In this document: piece by piece, positions 7,269-16,380 of the stretch
Layout: every line of letters begins with the position of its first letter
How positions within the stretch are numbered: the first letter of the stretch is position 1
DNA from: Collinsella aerofaciens
GTDB taxonomy: Bacteria > Actinomycetota > Coriobacteriia > Coriobacteriales > Coriobacteriaceae
Reading direction: 5' to 3'
DNA length: 64,000 nucleotides
Assembly (NCBI RefSeq): GCF_009876115.1
Contig: NZ_WWSY01000005.1
Coordinates: 1-64,000 of the forward strand
Program-made: the position numbers and the translations under genes
Notes under the pieces: model-generated
Told to the model about the DNA's origin: nothing
The model's input: the letters and a program-made list of their open reading frames with translations, nothing else
The model's database searches: none

Positions 7269-9596
7269 ATGGCGGATTCTCAGATCCATGTCGCGCTGGC
7301 GGGTAACCCCAACTGCGGCAAGACCACGCTTTTCAACCTGATCACCGGCGCCAACGGCTACGTTGGCAACTGGCCCGGTGTCACGGTTGAGAAAAAGGAA
7401 GCCAAGCTCCTGAGCGACAAGAACGTTACCATCACGGACCTCCCCGGCATCTACTCGCTTTCCCCCTATAGCCCCGAGGAGCAGTGCTCGCGCGATTACC
7501 TCATGAGCGGCGAGCCCGATGTCGTCGTCCAGGTGGTCGACGCCACCAACTTGGAGCGCAACCTGTACCTGGCGCTTCAGGTTATCGAGACCGGCCTGCC
7601 CGTGGTCGTCGCCCTCAACATGGCTGACTTGGTCGAGAAGAACGGCGACAAGATCGACACGGACAAGCTCTCCAAGAAGCTCGGCTGCCCGGTCATGATG
7701 ATCTCGGCCCTTAAGAACAAGGGCATCAACGAGCTGTTCGAGCAGGTCAAGAAGTCCGCTGCTTCCAAGGGCCAGGTGCCGGAGCACAAGTTCGATTCCT
7801 CCATCGAGGACGTTCTGGACCACATCGAGAACAATCTGCCGGCGAGCGTTCCCGCCAACAAGCGTCGCTACTACGCCGTCAAGCTGTTCGAGCGCGACGC
7901 GGACGCCTGCAAGCTCATCAACCTCACTAAGGAGAAGGCCGCTCGCGTTGAGCAGCTGGTCGCCCAGTGCGAGCAGGATTGCGACGACGACGCCGAGTCC
8001 ATCATCACCGGCGAGCGCTACGGCGTGATCGCCCACATCATCGACGAGTGCCTCACCAAGGCTCCGGCCAAGATGAGCACCTCCGAGAAGATCGACCGTG
8101 TGGTTACCAACCGTATCTTGGGCCTGCCGATCTTTGTGGTCATCATGTTCTGCGTGTACTACATTGCCGTCTCTACCTTGGGCGGCACGGTGACCGACTT
8201 CACCAACGACCAGCTCTTTGGCACCGACGGTTGGTATGTGCTCGGCCAGGGCCGCGACGCCTACGACGCAGCTGTCGAGGCTGCGGGTGACGCCGCCGAC
8301 TCGGTCGACCCGGCACAGTACGGCCCCTATGTTCCGGGTATTACCACCGTGGTGCACGATGCCCTTGTGGCGGGCGGCACCGAGGACGGTGGCCTGGTCG
8401 ATTCGCTGGTCTGTGACGGTATCGTCGGCGGTCTGGGCGCCATCTTCGGCTTCGTGCCGCAGATGTTCCTGCTGTTCGTGATGCTGTCTTTCTTGGAGGA
8501 CTGCGGCTACATGGCCCGCGTCGCCTTCATCATGGACCGCGTGTTCCGCCGCTTTGGCCTGTCCGGCAAGTCCTTTATCCCCATGCTCGTGTCCTCGGGC
8601 TGCGGCGTCCCCGGCGTCATGGCCACCAAGACCATCGAGAACGAGAAGGACCGCCGCATGACGGTCATGACCACCACGTTTATTCCCTGTGGCGCCAAGC
8701 TGCCGATCATCGCTCTGCTCATGGGTTCCATCATCGGCGATTCTTCCACCACCGCCGCATGGATCAGCCCGCTGTTCTACTTCTTGGGCGTCTTTGCCGT
8801 CATCGCCTCGGGCCTCATGCTCAAGAAGACCAAGCTCTTTGCCGGTCGCCCGACGCCGTTCGTTATGGAGCTTCCCGCCTACCACTTCCCGGCGATCCGC
8901 TCTTGGGCGCTGCACGTGTGGGAGCGCTGCTGGGCCTTTATCAAGAAGGCCGGCACGGTCATCTTCGCGTCCACCGTCGTCGTTTGGTTCCTCTCCAACT
9001 TTGGTAGCTACAACGGTTCCTTTGGCTTCCTGCCCGCGATGGACGGCATCCCCGAGGAGTTTATGGACTACTCCGTGCTCGCCATGCTGGGCAACCTGGT
9101 CGCCTGGATCTTCGCCCCGCTCGGCTTTAGCACCTGGCAGGCCACCGCGCTGACTGTCTCTGGCCTCGTCGCCAAGGAGAACGTCGTCGCCACTGCCGGC
9201 TCGCTGCTGTCCGTTGCCGACGCCGCCGAGACCGACCCGAGCCTGTGGACCGCGTTTGCCGGCATGTTCCCGACTATGGGCGCTTGCGTTGCCTTTGGTG
9301 CCTTTAACCTGCTGTGCGCTCCGTGCTTTGCCGCCATGGGCACTATCCGCAATCAGATGGACTCCGGCAAGTGGACCGCGATTGCCATCGGTTACGAGTG
9401 CGCCTTTGCTTGGGTGATCGGCCTGTTCATCAACCAGTTCTACAACCTGTTTGTCCTTGGCCAGTTTGGTATTTGGACGGTTGTAGCCATCGTTCTGCTG
9501 GTTGCGATGCTCTTCCAGATCTTCCGTCCCATGCCCAAGCACGCTTGGACCGACGAGGACGAGACCAACACCGCTTCCGCTGCAGTTTCCGCTTAA
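7269..9596 (+). CDS. feoB: Ferrous iron transport protein B
   Basis: FeoB is the membrane permease for Fe(II). This 775-residue protein has an N-terminal G-protein domain (G1 AGNPNCGKTT at residues 11-20, G3 DLPGIYSLSPYSPEEQ, G4 NMAD) and a helical spacer. A polytopic membrane part follows, with the conserved Cys-containing segments around EDCGYMARVAFIMDR and SGCGVPGV and the duplicated gate regions. The length is normal for the family. The start has an AAGGAAGAAGGA site. The cluster order feoA-feoA-feoB-Cys-rich peptide supports ferrous iron uptake in an anaerobe. Confidence 0.96.
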   Translation: MADSQIHVALAGNPNCGKTTLFNLITGANGYVGNWPGVTVEKKEAKLLSDKNVTITDLPGIYSLSPYSPEEQCSRDYLMSGEPDVVVQVVDATNLERNLYLALQVIETGLPVVVALNMADLVEKNGDKIDTDKLSKKLGCPVMMISALKNKGINELFEQVKKSAASKGQVPEHKFDSSIEDVLDHIENNLPASVPANKRRYYAVKLFERDADACKLINLTKEKAARVEQLVAQCEQDCDDDAESIITGERYGVIAHIIDECLTKAPAKMSTSEKIDRVVTNRILGLPIFVVIMFCVYYIAVSTLGGTVTDFTNDQLFGTDGWYVLGQGRDAYDAAVEAAGDAADSVDPAQYGPYVPGITTVVHDALVAGGTEDGGLVDSLVCDGIVGGLGAIFGFVPQMFLLFVMLSFLEDCGYMARVAFIMDRVFRRFGLSGKSFIPMLVSSGCGVPGVMATKTIENEKDRRMTVMTTTFIPCGAKLPIIALLMGSIIGDSSTTAAWISPLFYFLGVFAVIASGLMLKKTKLFAGRPTPFVMELPAYHFPAIRSWALHVWERCWAFIKKAGTVIFASTVVVWFLSNFGSYNGSFGFLPAMDGIPEEFMDYSVLAMLGNLVAWIFAPLGFSTWQATALTVSGLVAKENVVATAGSLLSVADAAETDPSLWTAFAGMFPTMGACVAFGAFNLLCAPCFAAMGTIRNQMDSGKWTAIAIGYECAFAWVIGLFINQFYNLFVLGQFGIWTVVAIVLLVAMLFQIFRPMPKHAWTDEDETNTASAAVSA

Positions 9597-9625
9597 GTCC
9601 GATTAAGGATCAGCCCCTTTCCACG

Positions 9626-9658
9626 AGCCCGGGTGTCCCAGCGACACTTGGGCTTTTT
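9626..9658 (+). terminator. Terminator after feoB
   Basis: A 12-bp stem with two G-T pairs (9626-9637 with 9643-9654) is followed by TTTTT. The downstream Cys-rich peptide gene may therefore have its own promoter or depend on read-through. Confidence 0.7.
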
Positions 9659-9704
9659 GGTGAGGGAGATGTGGCGTTTCCGCAGATAAAACCGACCAAA
9701 ATAT

Positions 9705-9725
9705 ACCTGTCCCTTTTTGGCAGGT
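9705..9725 (-). repeat. Short palindromic repeat, copy 1 (second copy at 55529)
   Basis: This 21-base sequence (core CCTGTCCCTTTTTGGCAGG, a 5-bp stem plus loop) occurs as its exact reverse complement at 55529-55549. The two copies are 46 kb apart and both lie between genes, so they belong to a dispersed intergenic repeat family. Confidence 0.6.
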
Positions 9726-9747
9726 GGAGAATGGGGTAAAGTAAGTG

Positions 9748-9757
9748 GTGGTTAACT
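9748..9757 (+). promoter_or_regulatory. GTGGTTAACT element shared with the feoA upstream region
   Basis: The decamer is identical to 6586-6595 in the dyad upstream of feoA. It sits 15 bases before the start of the Cys-rich peptide gene, suggesting the same iron regulator acts at both ends of the cluster. Confidence 0.4.
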
Positions 9758-9771
9758 AGAGGAGGCTTGCT

Positions 9772-9972
9772 ATGGCACCTATCGATATTGTTGTACTGGC
9801 TGTTATCGGCATCGCGTTTGTCGCCGTGTGCGTGCGCATTTATCGCAAGGGCACCTGCGCCGACTGCGCTCAAGGTGGCGTTTGCACGGGACATTGTTCC
9901 AATAAAAAAACCTGCGCCGCGCTTAAGGGCGTGGACAAAATTGCCGAAGACCTGAGCCGCGGTATCAAATAA
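9772..9972 (+). CDS. FeoB-associated Cys-rich membrane peptide
   Basis: A 66-residue peptide with one N-terminal transmembrane helix (about residues 4-22), a basic border (RIYRKG), and then a Cys-rich tail with six Cys in the pattern CADCAQGGVCTGHC...C. Small proteins of this kind often follow feoB in anaerobes. They are thought to help FeoB, but their mechanism is not established. The ATG has an excellent GAGGAGG site. A terminator follows directly. Confidence 0.85.
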   Translation: MAPIDIVVLAVIGIAFVAVCVRIYRKGTCADCAQGGVCTGHCSNKKTCAALKGVDKIAEDLSRGIK

Positions 9973-9987
9973 GGTCCAGGCATCCAG

Positions 9988-10020
9988 GCGCCCCGCGAGC
10001 ATCCGTTCGCGGGGCGCTTT
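9988..10020 (+). terminator. Terminator of the feo cluster
   Basis: A perfect 11-bp GC-rich stem (GCGCCCCGCGA with TCGCGGGGCGC) is followed by TTT, 15 bases after the stop. Confidence 0.82.
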
Positions 10021-10116
10021 GCACATTTGGCGGCGAGCGCGGCGAGTTGAAGAGTGATTTTGGGGTATCGTTACCTGTACTGTTAATTGGCAACTTATCT
10101 ATAACGGAGTAACCCC

Positions 10117-11196
10117 ATGAGCGCTCGCGTAACCATGAAGGACATTGCCGCCGAGCTTGGCGTTTCCATCAATACCGTGCACAAGGCCCTGACGGGTAAG
10201 GCTGGCGTGAGCGAATCCGTGCGCTCCAAGGTGAATGCCAAGGCCGAGGCCATGGGCTACCATCGCAACACAAGTGCCTCGAGCCTGCGCCGCAAGGATA
10301 TCAACCTGGTGTTTTGCCTGCCCCGCGCATCGCGCGAGGGGGCGTACTTTTTCCGTTACCTTTGGGAAGGCTGCAACCGCTTTGAGCAGGAGGTCATCGA
10401 CCGGGGCATTACGGTTGAGCGCGTTGAATTTGGCGTGGGTGGCTACGCCGATGCGCTCGAGCAGATCGATGAGCGTCTGCAGGTAGGCGAGAAGATCGAT
10501 GGTCTGCTTGCCTATGTTCCGGGTGATGACCGCGCGACCGAGCTCTTGAGGCAGATTGCCGAGGCGGGCGTGACAATCGAGCTCGTAGACGGCGACCGCC
10601 CGCACCTCGATCGCCTGGGTGCCAGTCTGGCGGACTATTCCGCGGCGGGCAGTCTTATGGCAGAGCAGGCGGCAAATCTGGTCCACGCTTCTGGGGCTGA
10701 CGCCCGCGTGCTCTTGTTGGCGGGCGACCCCTATACCGATTCCCACTACCTGACCGCCCGCGCCTTTCATAATTACCTGCGCGAACACGATATTCCATGG
10801 CAGGTTGAGGACCTTGCCGGCGCCCATGCGCAAGTCAAACAGCTCGAGCGCGAGCTTGAGCAGCGCTTGAGTGCGCCGGATGCTCCCGAGCTCATCTGTA
10901 GCGTTTTTGCCGTTGGTTCCGAGGTGGTCGCCGACGCGCTTGTTTCAAGCGGCAAGGCCGGCAAGGTCATGGTAATCGGCAACGACCTGTTCCCCGAGAG
11001 CGCCTTGGCCTTGCGCCGTGGCATCTTTACCAATATTGTCTATAAGGACCCGGTGAGCCTGGCCTACCGTGGTGCCAAGACCTTGGGCGAGTATCTGCTG
11101 TGGGGTAAAACTCCGGCGGAGCCCGTGCAGAAGGGTGCTGTGGAGATGGTGTTTGCCAGCAACGTCGACCGCTACTGCGAGCTTGCGGGAATTTAG
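10117..11196 (+). CDS. LacI-family transcriptional regulator, candidate pectin regulon repressor
   Basis: A 359-residue LacI/GalR-type regulator. It has an N-terminal HTH (VTMKDIAAELGVSINTVHKAL, residues about 5-25) with a hinge helix around NTSASSLRR, and a periplasmic-binding-protein-like effector domain to the C-terminus. The recognition helix reads TVHKAL instead of the common TVSRAL. It is encoded just upstream of uxaC, whose promoter has two palindromes with a central CG, the type of operator LacI proteins bind through the hinge helix. No copy of that operator lies in front of this gene, so it seems not to repress itself through it. The effector is probably a uronate or pathway intermediate, by inference. 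Confidence 0.88.
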   Translation: MSARVTMKDIAAELGVSINTVHKALTGKAGVSESVRSKVNAKAEAMGYHRNTSASSLRRKDINLVFCLPRASREGAYFFRYLWEGCNRFEQEVIDRGITVERVEFGVGGYADALEQIDERLQVGEKIDGLLAYVPGDDRATELLRQIAEAGVTIELVDGDRPHLDRLGASLADYSAAGSLMAEQAANLVHASGADARVLLLAGDPYTDSHYLTARAFHNYLREHDIPWQVEDLAGAHAQVKQLERELEQRLSAPDAPELICSVFAVGSEVVADALVSSGKAGKVMVIGNDLFPESALALRRGIFTNIVYKDPVSLAYRGAKTLGEYLLWGKTPAEPVQKGAVEMVFASNVDRYCELAGI

Positions 11197-11224
11197 CCGT
11201 TTGGTCAGGTACCCCCTCTTGCGA

Positions 11225-11417
11225 CGTGCATTTTTTGGAGTATTCAGCAATGGCGTGTCCCGAAAGAGGCTAGGACGACTGTTTTAAGTGCCCCCGATGG
11301 CGTAATTCGCCATCGGGGGCACTTATTTATGCCGATTGGGCGCAATATGAGCATCAGATAGGGCTTCGAAGACGGTGCGCGGTGCGCTCCGATGCTGAAT
11401 ACTCCCAAAAATGCACG
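11225..11417. repeat. 25-base inverted repeat pair enclosing a terminator
   Basis: The arms at 11225-11249 and 11393-11417 match at 24 of 25 positions as reverse complements (core GCATTTTTTGGAGTATTCAGC). The 143 bases between them contain the lacI terminator. The unit could be a small non-autonomous mobile element or a pair of dispersed repeats in opposite orientation. No target duplication was seen. Confidence 0.6.
11286..11328 (+). terminator. Terminator after lacI
   Basis: A perfect 16-bp stem (AAGTGCCCCCGATGGC and its complement) with a 7-base loop, followed by ATTTAT. The stem symmetry means it could work in both directions. Confidence 0.82.
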
Positions 11418-11528
11418 GCGGAACATGACCCACCTGGCCAAAGCGCTCAAGCTCGGTATTCGGGGACGCCTGCCAATTCGCAATACATACAAGTCACGGC
11501 TCCAGTAACCGTTGAACGGGTAAAATCG

Positions 11529-11602
11529 ACCGTTCACCCCATGGTGGTTAGGTGAACGTTCACCTTTTAAGTCGCAATGAATTAGTATAGTGAACGTTCA
11601 CC
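11529..11602 (+). promoter_or_regulatory. uxaC promoter with paired GGTGAACGTTCACC operators
   Basis: A perfect 14-base palindrome GGTGAACGTTCACC lies at 11551-11564 and a 13-base version at 11590-11602, centres 38 bp apart. A half-site, ACCGTTCACC, is at 11529-11538. Between the full sites is a -10-like TAGTAT (11583-11588), 18 bases after TTCACC. One operator therefore overlaps the -35 and the other covers the transcription start. This arrangement fits repression by a LacI-type protein, possibly with looping. Confidence 0.7.
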
Positions 11603-11655
11603 TAGAGGATAACGAGCGCATCGTGCGCCCGCTCCGCCAACAAAGGGGTTGTTTG

Positions 11656-13083
11656 ATGAAAAACTTCATGGACGATCAGGATTTCCTGCTGAGCACCAAA
11701 ACCGGTGAGGAGCTGTTCCACAACTTTGCCGAGGGCATGCCCATCGTTGACTACCACTGCCACATTTCTCCCAAGGAGATCTGGGACGACAAGCGTTTTG
11801 AGAACATCACCGAGGTTTGGCTGGGCGGTGACCACTACAAGTGGCGCCTGATGCGTGCCAACGGCGTCGACGAGCGCTTCATTACCGGCGATGCCCCTGC
11901 TCGCGAGAAGTTCCAGAAGTGGGCCGAGACCCTGGGCCGTTGCGTGGGCAACCCCGTCTTTGAGTGGAGCCACCTGGAGCTTAAGCGTTACTTTGGCTAC
12001 GAGGGCGTCCTGAACGGCAAAACCGCTCAGGAGGTCTGGGACCTTGCCAACGCCAAGCTCGCTGAGGCCAGCTTTACCTGCCGCAACCTCATCAAGCAGT
12101 CCAACGTCCGCATGATCTGCACTACCGACGACCCCGCCGACAGCTTTGAGTGGCACAAGAAGATTGCCGCCGACGACAGTTTTGACGTTCAGGTCGTTCC
12201 CGCCATGCGCCCCGATGCCGCCCTGCGCATCGAGCGTGGCCAGGAGTTCGCCGACTACTGCAAGCATCTCTCCGAGGTTGCTGGCGTTGAGATCAGCGAC
12301 TTCGAGGGCATGAAGGCCGCCATCTCCAAGCGCTACGAGGTCGCCCACGAGCTGGGCTGCCGCGCTTCCGACCACGCGCTCGACTACGTTATGTACGCTC
12401 CGGCTACCGCCGACGAGATCGAGGCCATCTTTGCCAAGGGCCTTGCCGCCGAGCCGCTTACCGAGGACGAGGTCCTCAAGTACAAGACGGCCTTTATGCA
12501 GTTCGTCGCCGGCGAGTATGTCCGCCTTGGCTGGGCCATGCAGCTGCACTTTGGCTGCAAGCGTGACAACAACCGCGCTATGTTCGCCAAGCTCGGTCCC
12601 GACACCGGCTACGACTGCATCTCCAACTACACGCCGTCCGACCAGTTGGCCGATTTCCTCAACTCCATCCAGGAGGCCACGGGTCTGCCCAAGACCATTC
12701 TGTACAGCCTGAACCCCATCGACAACACCATGATCGATACCGTGATGGGCTGCTTCCAGGAGGCTCCGACCGCCGGCAAGATCCAGAACGGCAGCGCCTG
12801 GTGGTTCAACGACAACGAGGTCGGTATGCGCGAGCAGCTCACGGCTCTGGCTAACGAGGGCGTGCTGGGCAACTTTGTGGGCATGCTTACCGATTCCCGC
12901 TCCTTCCTGTCCTACCCGCGTCATGAGTACTTCCGTCGCGTGCTGTGCGGCGTGATCGGCGAGTGGGTCGAGCAGGGCAAGTATCCGGCCGACATGGAGC
13001 TGCTGGGAGCCATCGTGCGCGACATTAGCTACAACAACGCGGTCCGCTACTTTGGCTTTGACCTGGATACCGTCGAGGCCTAA
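11656..13083 (+). CDS. uxaC: Glucuronate/galacturonate isomerase UxaC
   Basis: Uronate isomerase of 475 residues that converts galacturonate to tagaturonate (and glucuronate to fructuronate). It belongs to the amidohydrolase superfamily: the VDYHCHISPKEIWDD segment near the N-terminus supplies the metal-binding His-x-His, and the C-terminal LTDSRSFLSYPRHEYFRR segment is typical of UxaC. The ATG at 11656 has AAAGGGG 8 bases upstream; a longer reading frame would start inside an operator. It is the first gene of uxaC-uxaB-uxaA, the galacturonate branch of pectin breakdown. Length matches the E. coli enzyme. Confidence 0.95.
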   Translation: MKNFMDDQDFLLSTKTGEELFHNFAEGMPIVDYHCHISPKEIWDDKRFENITEVWLGGDHYKWRLMRANGVDERFITGDAPAREKFQKWAETLGRCVGNPVFEWSHLELKRYFGYEGVLNGKTAQEVWDLANAKLAEASFTCRNLIKQSNVRMICTTDDPADSFEWHKKIAADDSFDVQVVPAMRPDAALRIERGQEFADYCKHLSEVAGVEISDFEGMKAAISKRYEVAHELGCRASDHALDYVMYAPATADEIEAIFAKGLAAEPLTEDEVLKYKTAFMQFVAGEYVRLGWAMQLHFGCKRDNNRAMFAKLGPDTGYDCISNYTPSDQLADFLNSIQEATGLPKTILYSLNPIDNTMIDTVMGCFQEAPTAGKIQNGSAWWFNDNEVGMREQLTALANEGVLGNFVGMLTDSRSFLSYPRHEYFRRVLCGVIGEWVEQGKYPADMELLGAIVRDISYNNAVRYFGFDLDTVEA

Positions 13084-13179
13084 ACCCGCATCGAATCACA
13101 CCGAACTCGGGAGCGCCGTTGCCACACGCGGCGCCCCCGTTTTGCCTGCACGCTAACAGCAATCTAAGGAGAGACATCG

Positions 13180-14694
13180 ATGGAGAATATCAGCTACGAG
13201 ACGCTCGAGAAGATCGGCTACAAGGGCTACCTGCTGCCCAAGGACGCGCCCGAGAAGGTTCTGCAGTTTGGCGAGGGCAATTTCCTGCGCGCCTTTGTCG
13301 ACCGCTTCTTTGACATGGGCAACGAGGCAACCGGCTGGAACGGCAAGGTTGTCATGGTGCAGCCCATCAGCGGCGCCTTTGGCTTTGCCGACGGCATTAA
13401 CGCTCAGGATGACCTGTACACCGTGCTGGTGCGCGGCAAGGAGAACGGCAACACGGTCGACGAGTCCCGTGTGATCAGCGCCTGCAGCCGCTGCCTCAAT
13501 CCGTATCGCGAGGACGACTACCGCGCCATGATGGAGGTCGCCGTCTCCGACGATTTGGAGATTATCGTCTCCAACACCACCGAGGCCGGTATCGCCTACG
13601 ATCCGTCCTGCAAGGCCGACGACATGCCGCCCGCGAGCTTCCCCGCCAAGCTTGCCCAGGTGCTCCACACCCGCTGGGCCGCCGGCAAGCCGGGCGTCAT
13701 CGTGCTCGCCTGTGAGCTCATCGATCACAACGGCGAGGAGCTGCTGCGCATCATGAACCAGTACGTGAGCGACTGGGGCTGGGAGGACGAGTTTGCGCAG
13801 TGGATGGCCAACGACTGCACCGTCTGCACCACGCTCGTCGACACTATCGTCCCCGGCCGTATCCGCGACCCCAAGGAGGCCGCTGCCGTGGCCGAGCGCC
13901 TGGGCTACGAGGATCCCTTCCTGGCCGTGCGCGAGCCCTTCCAGATGTGGGGTATCCAGGGCGACGAGTCACTTGCCGAGAAGCTGCCCTTCGTGAAGGC
14001 CGGCCTGCCGGGCGTCTTTGTGACCCCCGATGTCACCCCGTACAAGAAGCGCAAGGTCCGCATCCTCAACGGCGCCCACACTGCCTTTGTTCCGGGCTCC
14101 TGGGTTGCCGGCTTTGACATCGTGCGCGATTGCATGCACGACGAGACCGTTCGCGGCTTCATGAACACCATGCTCTACGACGAGGTCATCCCGACGCTTG
14201 CCGCCGATCTGGATGTCGAGGACTGCAAGGCCTTTGCCGCCGCCGTCGAGAACCGCTTCGACAACCCGTTTATCGACCACGCGCTGCTCTCCATTTGCCT
14301 CAACTCAACCGCCAAATGGCGTGCTCGCGACCTGCCCACGCTCAAGGACTATGTTGCCGAGACCGGCAACCTGCCCAAGTGCCTGGCGACGAGCCTCGCT
14401 ACGCTCATTGCCTTCTATACGCAGGAGCTTGTGTCCCGCGAGGGCGATGGCCTGCACCTGCGCCGTGCCGACGGCACCGAGTACACCGCTCAGGACGACG
14501 CCTTCGTGCTCGATTTCTACGCTGCCCACGCCGGTGCAGACGATGCCGAGCTGGTGCACGACGTGCTCAGTAACGAGCAGATGTGGGGCGAGGCCCTTAC
14601 GCAGATTGCCGGCCTTGAGGAGTTCGTCGTCAACGCGCTTGCCGTCGTGCGCGTCGAGGGCGCCAAACAGGCCTTCGCCAACGCCCAGGCCTAA
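13180..14694 (+). CDS. uxaB: Tagaturonate reductase UxaB (altronate oxidoreductase)
   Basis: A 504-residue member of the mannitol dehydrogenase family that reduces tagaturonate to altronate with NADH. The N-terminal nucleotide-binding part shows VLQFGEGNFLRAFVDRFFD, typical of UxaB. The central EDPFLAVREPFQMWGI and the catalytic-region RKVRILNGAHTAFVP segment with its Lys are conserved. UxaB is preferred over UxuB (fructuronate reductase) because altronate dehydratase, not mannonate dehydratase, follows it. The ATG has an AAGGAGAG site. It lies 96 bases after uxaC, with a weak GC hairpin between them that could tune expression. Confidence 0.9.
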   Translation: MENISYETLEKIGYKGYLLPKDAPEKVLQFGEGNFLRAFVDRFFDMGNEATGWNGKVVMVQPISGAFGFADGINAQDDLYTVLVRGKENGNTVDESRVISACSRCLNPYREDDYRAMMEVAVSDDLEIIVSNTTEAGIAYDPSCKADDMPPASFPAKLAQVLHTRWAAGKPGVIVLACELIDHNGEELLRIMNQYVSDWGWEDEFAQWMANDCTVCTTLVDTIVPGRIRDPKEAAAVAERLGYEDPFLAVREPFQMWGIQGDESLAEKLPFVKAGLPGVFVTPDVTPYKKRKVRILNGAHTAFVPGSWVAGFDIVRDCMHDETVRGFMNTMLYDEVIPTLAADLDVEDCKAFAAAVENRFDNPFIDHALLSICLNSTAKWRARDLPTLKDYVAETGNLPKCLATSLATLIAFYTQELVSREGDGLHLRRADGTEYTAQDDAFVLDFYAAHAGADDAELVHDVLSNEQMWGEALTQIAGLEEFVVNALAVVRVEGAKQAFANAQA

Positions 14695-14772
14695 ATCCTT
14701 CTGTGCGCCCGCCGGGCAACTGGCGGGCGCCCGCTGACTTCTGCTCAACCTGTAGGGTTAGGACCATTTGTA

Positions 14773-16257
14773 ATGAACACTATCCAGATCAATCCGGCCG
14801 ATAACGTGATCGTCGCGCTGTCGCCGCTTGCCAAGGGCACCGCTGTCGCGGTTCCCGGGGTGGGCGAGGTCGTTGCCGCGGAGGATATTCCGCAGGGCCA
14901 CAAGATGGCCGTGCGTGCCATTGCGGCGGGGGAGGACGTCGTCAAGTACGGTCTTCCTATCGGCCACGTGACGGGCGACATCCAGCCCGGTCAGTGGCTT
15001 CATACGCATAACGTCGAGACCAACCTTTCGGGCGAGGTCGAGTACGCTTACAACCCGACGCATCCGGTCGTTGAGCCGGTTGAGCCCGAGACCTTTATGG
15101 GTTTCCGCCGCGCTGACGGCCGCGCCGCCACGCGCAACGAGCTGTGGATCATCCCCACGGTCGGCTGCGTCAACGAGGTCGCACGTGCCATGTGCGAGCA
15201 GGCTCAGGATCTGGTCGAGGGCTCGCTGGAGGGCGTTTACTACTTCCCGCATCCCTTTGGCTGCTCGCAGACCGGTGCCGACCATGCCCAGACGCGCCGT
15301 CTGCTGGTGGCGCTCTCGCGTCACGCAAACGCTGCGGGTGTGCTGTTCCTGTCCCTCGGTTGCGAAAACTGCACGCACCAGCAGGTACTCGACGAGCTCG
15401 GTGACTTCGATCGCGAGCGCGTTCGATTCCTCGCCTGCCAGGATGTAGCCGACGAGCAGGTCGAGGGTCACAAGATCCTGTCCGAGCTTGCCGACCTGGC
15501 CAAGCAGGCCAAGCGTGAGCCCATTCCTGCCTCCGAGCTGGTCATTGGCCTTAAGTGCGGCGGCTCTGACGGTCTTTCGGGCATTACCGCCAACCCCACG
15601 ATCGGTCGCGTGAGCGATATGGTCGTCGCCCGCGGCGGCACGTCGGTGCTCACCGAGGTGCCCGAGATGTTTGGCGCGGAGAGCATTCTGCTCGATCGTT
15701 GCGAGAGCCAGGACGTCTTCAATGCCGCCTCCGACATGCTCAACGGCTTTAAGGACTACTTTATCAGCCACGGCGAGGTCGTCTATGAGAACCCGAGCCC
15801 CGGCAACAAGGACGGCGGCATTACCACGCTCGAGGACAAGAGCTGCGGCTGCGTGCAAAAGGGCGGATCTGCCCCCATCGTCGACGTGCTGCCGTATGCC
15901 GGTCAGGCTACCAAGCATGGCCTGAACATGCTGTGCGGTCCGGGCAACGACATGGTATCCACCACGGCCCTGACGGCTGCCGGCTGCCACGTAATCCTGT
16001 TCTCGACCGGCCGCGGCACGCCGTTTGGCGCACCGGCGCCTACACTCAAGGTGTTCACCAACCAGCGTCTGTGCGACCACAAGGCCAACTGGATGGACTT
16101 TAACGCCGGCGTGGTCGCCACGGGCGAGCGTACGCTCGACGAGGCTGCCCACGACCTGTACCAGCTGGTGCTAGAAACGGCGAGCGGCAAGCTTACGAGT
16201 GCCGAGCGTCGCGGCTGCCACGAGATCAGCATTTGGAAGGATGGCGTCTGCCTGTAG
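14773..16257 (+). CDS. uxaA: Altronate dehydratase UxaA
   Basis: Altronate dehydratase, 494 residues, converting altronate to 2-keto-3-deoxygluconate. The N-terminal SAF-like domain (residues about 1-95) is joined to the large catalytic domain with FGCSQTGADHAQTRRLL, SLGCENCTHQQVLDELGDF, GLKCGGSDGLSGITANP and STGRGTPFGAPAPTLKV, all conserved in UxaA. The enzyme normally needs Fe2+. It is the last gene of the uxa operon and is followed by a strong terminator. Confidence 0.94.
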   Translation: MNTIQINPADNVIVALSPLAKGTAVAVPGVGEVVAAEDIPQGHKMAVRAIAAGEDVVKYGLPIGHVTGDIQPGQWLHTHNVETNLSGEVEYAYNPTHPVVEPVEPETFMGFRRADGRAATRNELWIIPTVGCVNEVARAMCEQAQDLVEGSLEGVYYFPHPFGCSQTGADHAQTRRLLVALSRHANAAGVLFLSLGCENCTHQQVLDELGDFDRERVRFLACQDVADEQVEGHKILSELADLAKQAKREPIPASELVIGLKCGGSDGLSGITANPTIGRVSDMVVARGGTSVLTEVPEMFGAESILLDRCESQDVFNAASDMLNGFKDYFISHGEVVYENPSPGNKDGGITTLEDKSCGCVQKGGSAPIVDVLPYAGQATKHGLNMLCGPGNDMVSTTALTAAGCHVILFSTGRGTPFGAPAPTLKVFTNQRLCDHKANWMDFNAGVVATGERTLDEAAHDLYQLVLETASGKLTSAERRGCHEISIWKDGVCL

Positions 16258-16289
16258 CGGTAAATGGGTTCGCATAGGGCGCTATTGAC

Positions 16290-16332
16290 CATGGCCCCGT
16301 CGGGAGTGTTTCCGGCGGGGCCATGTTTGTTC
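16290..16332 (+). terminator. Terminator of the uxa operon
   Basis: A 14-bp stem with one G-T pair (16290-16303 with 16312-16325) is followed by TTTGTTCT, about 30 bases after uxaA. Confidence 0.88.
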
Positions 16333-16380
16333 TGTCTGTTCGGGCGTGTCTTCCTGAGGGTACGGGAGCGGCGAAAACAA

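Larger units (their letters stand above)
11197..11655 (+). other. Intergenic region between lacI and uxaC
   Basis: About 460 bases without a gene. It holds a 25-base inverted repeat pair (11225-11249 and 11393-11417), a strong terminator between the arms (11286-11328), and the uxaC promoter with its operators (11529-11602). The part between 11418 and 11525 shows nothing I recognise. Confidence 0.7.

Noticed and set aside
6867..9542. Very long minus-strand open frame opposite feoB (891 codons)
   Set aside because: The sequence is low-complexity, rich in Ala, Gly, His and Val, with no domain. It is the mirror of a high-GC gene with clear FeoB motifs.
13094..13150. Terminator between uxaC and uxaB
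   Set aside because: The GC-rich inverted repeat is short and imperfect and lacks a proper T-run. At most it is a weak attenuator.
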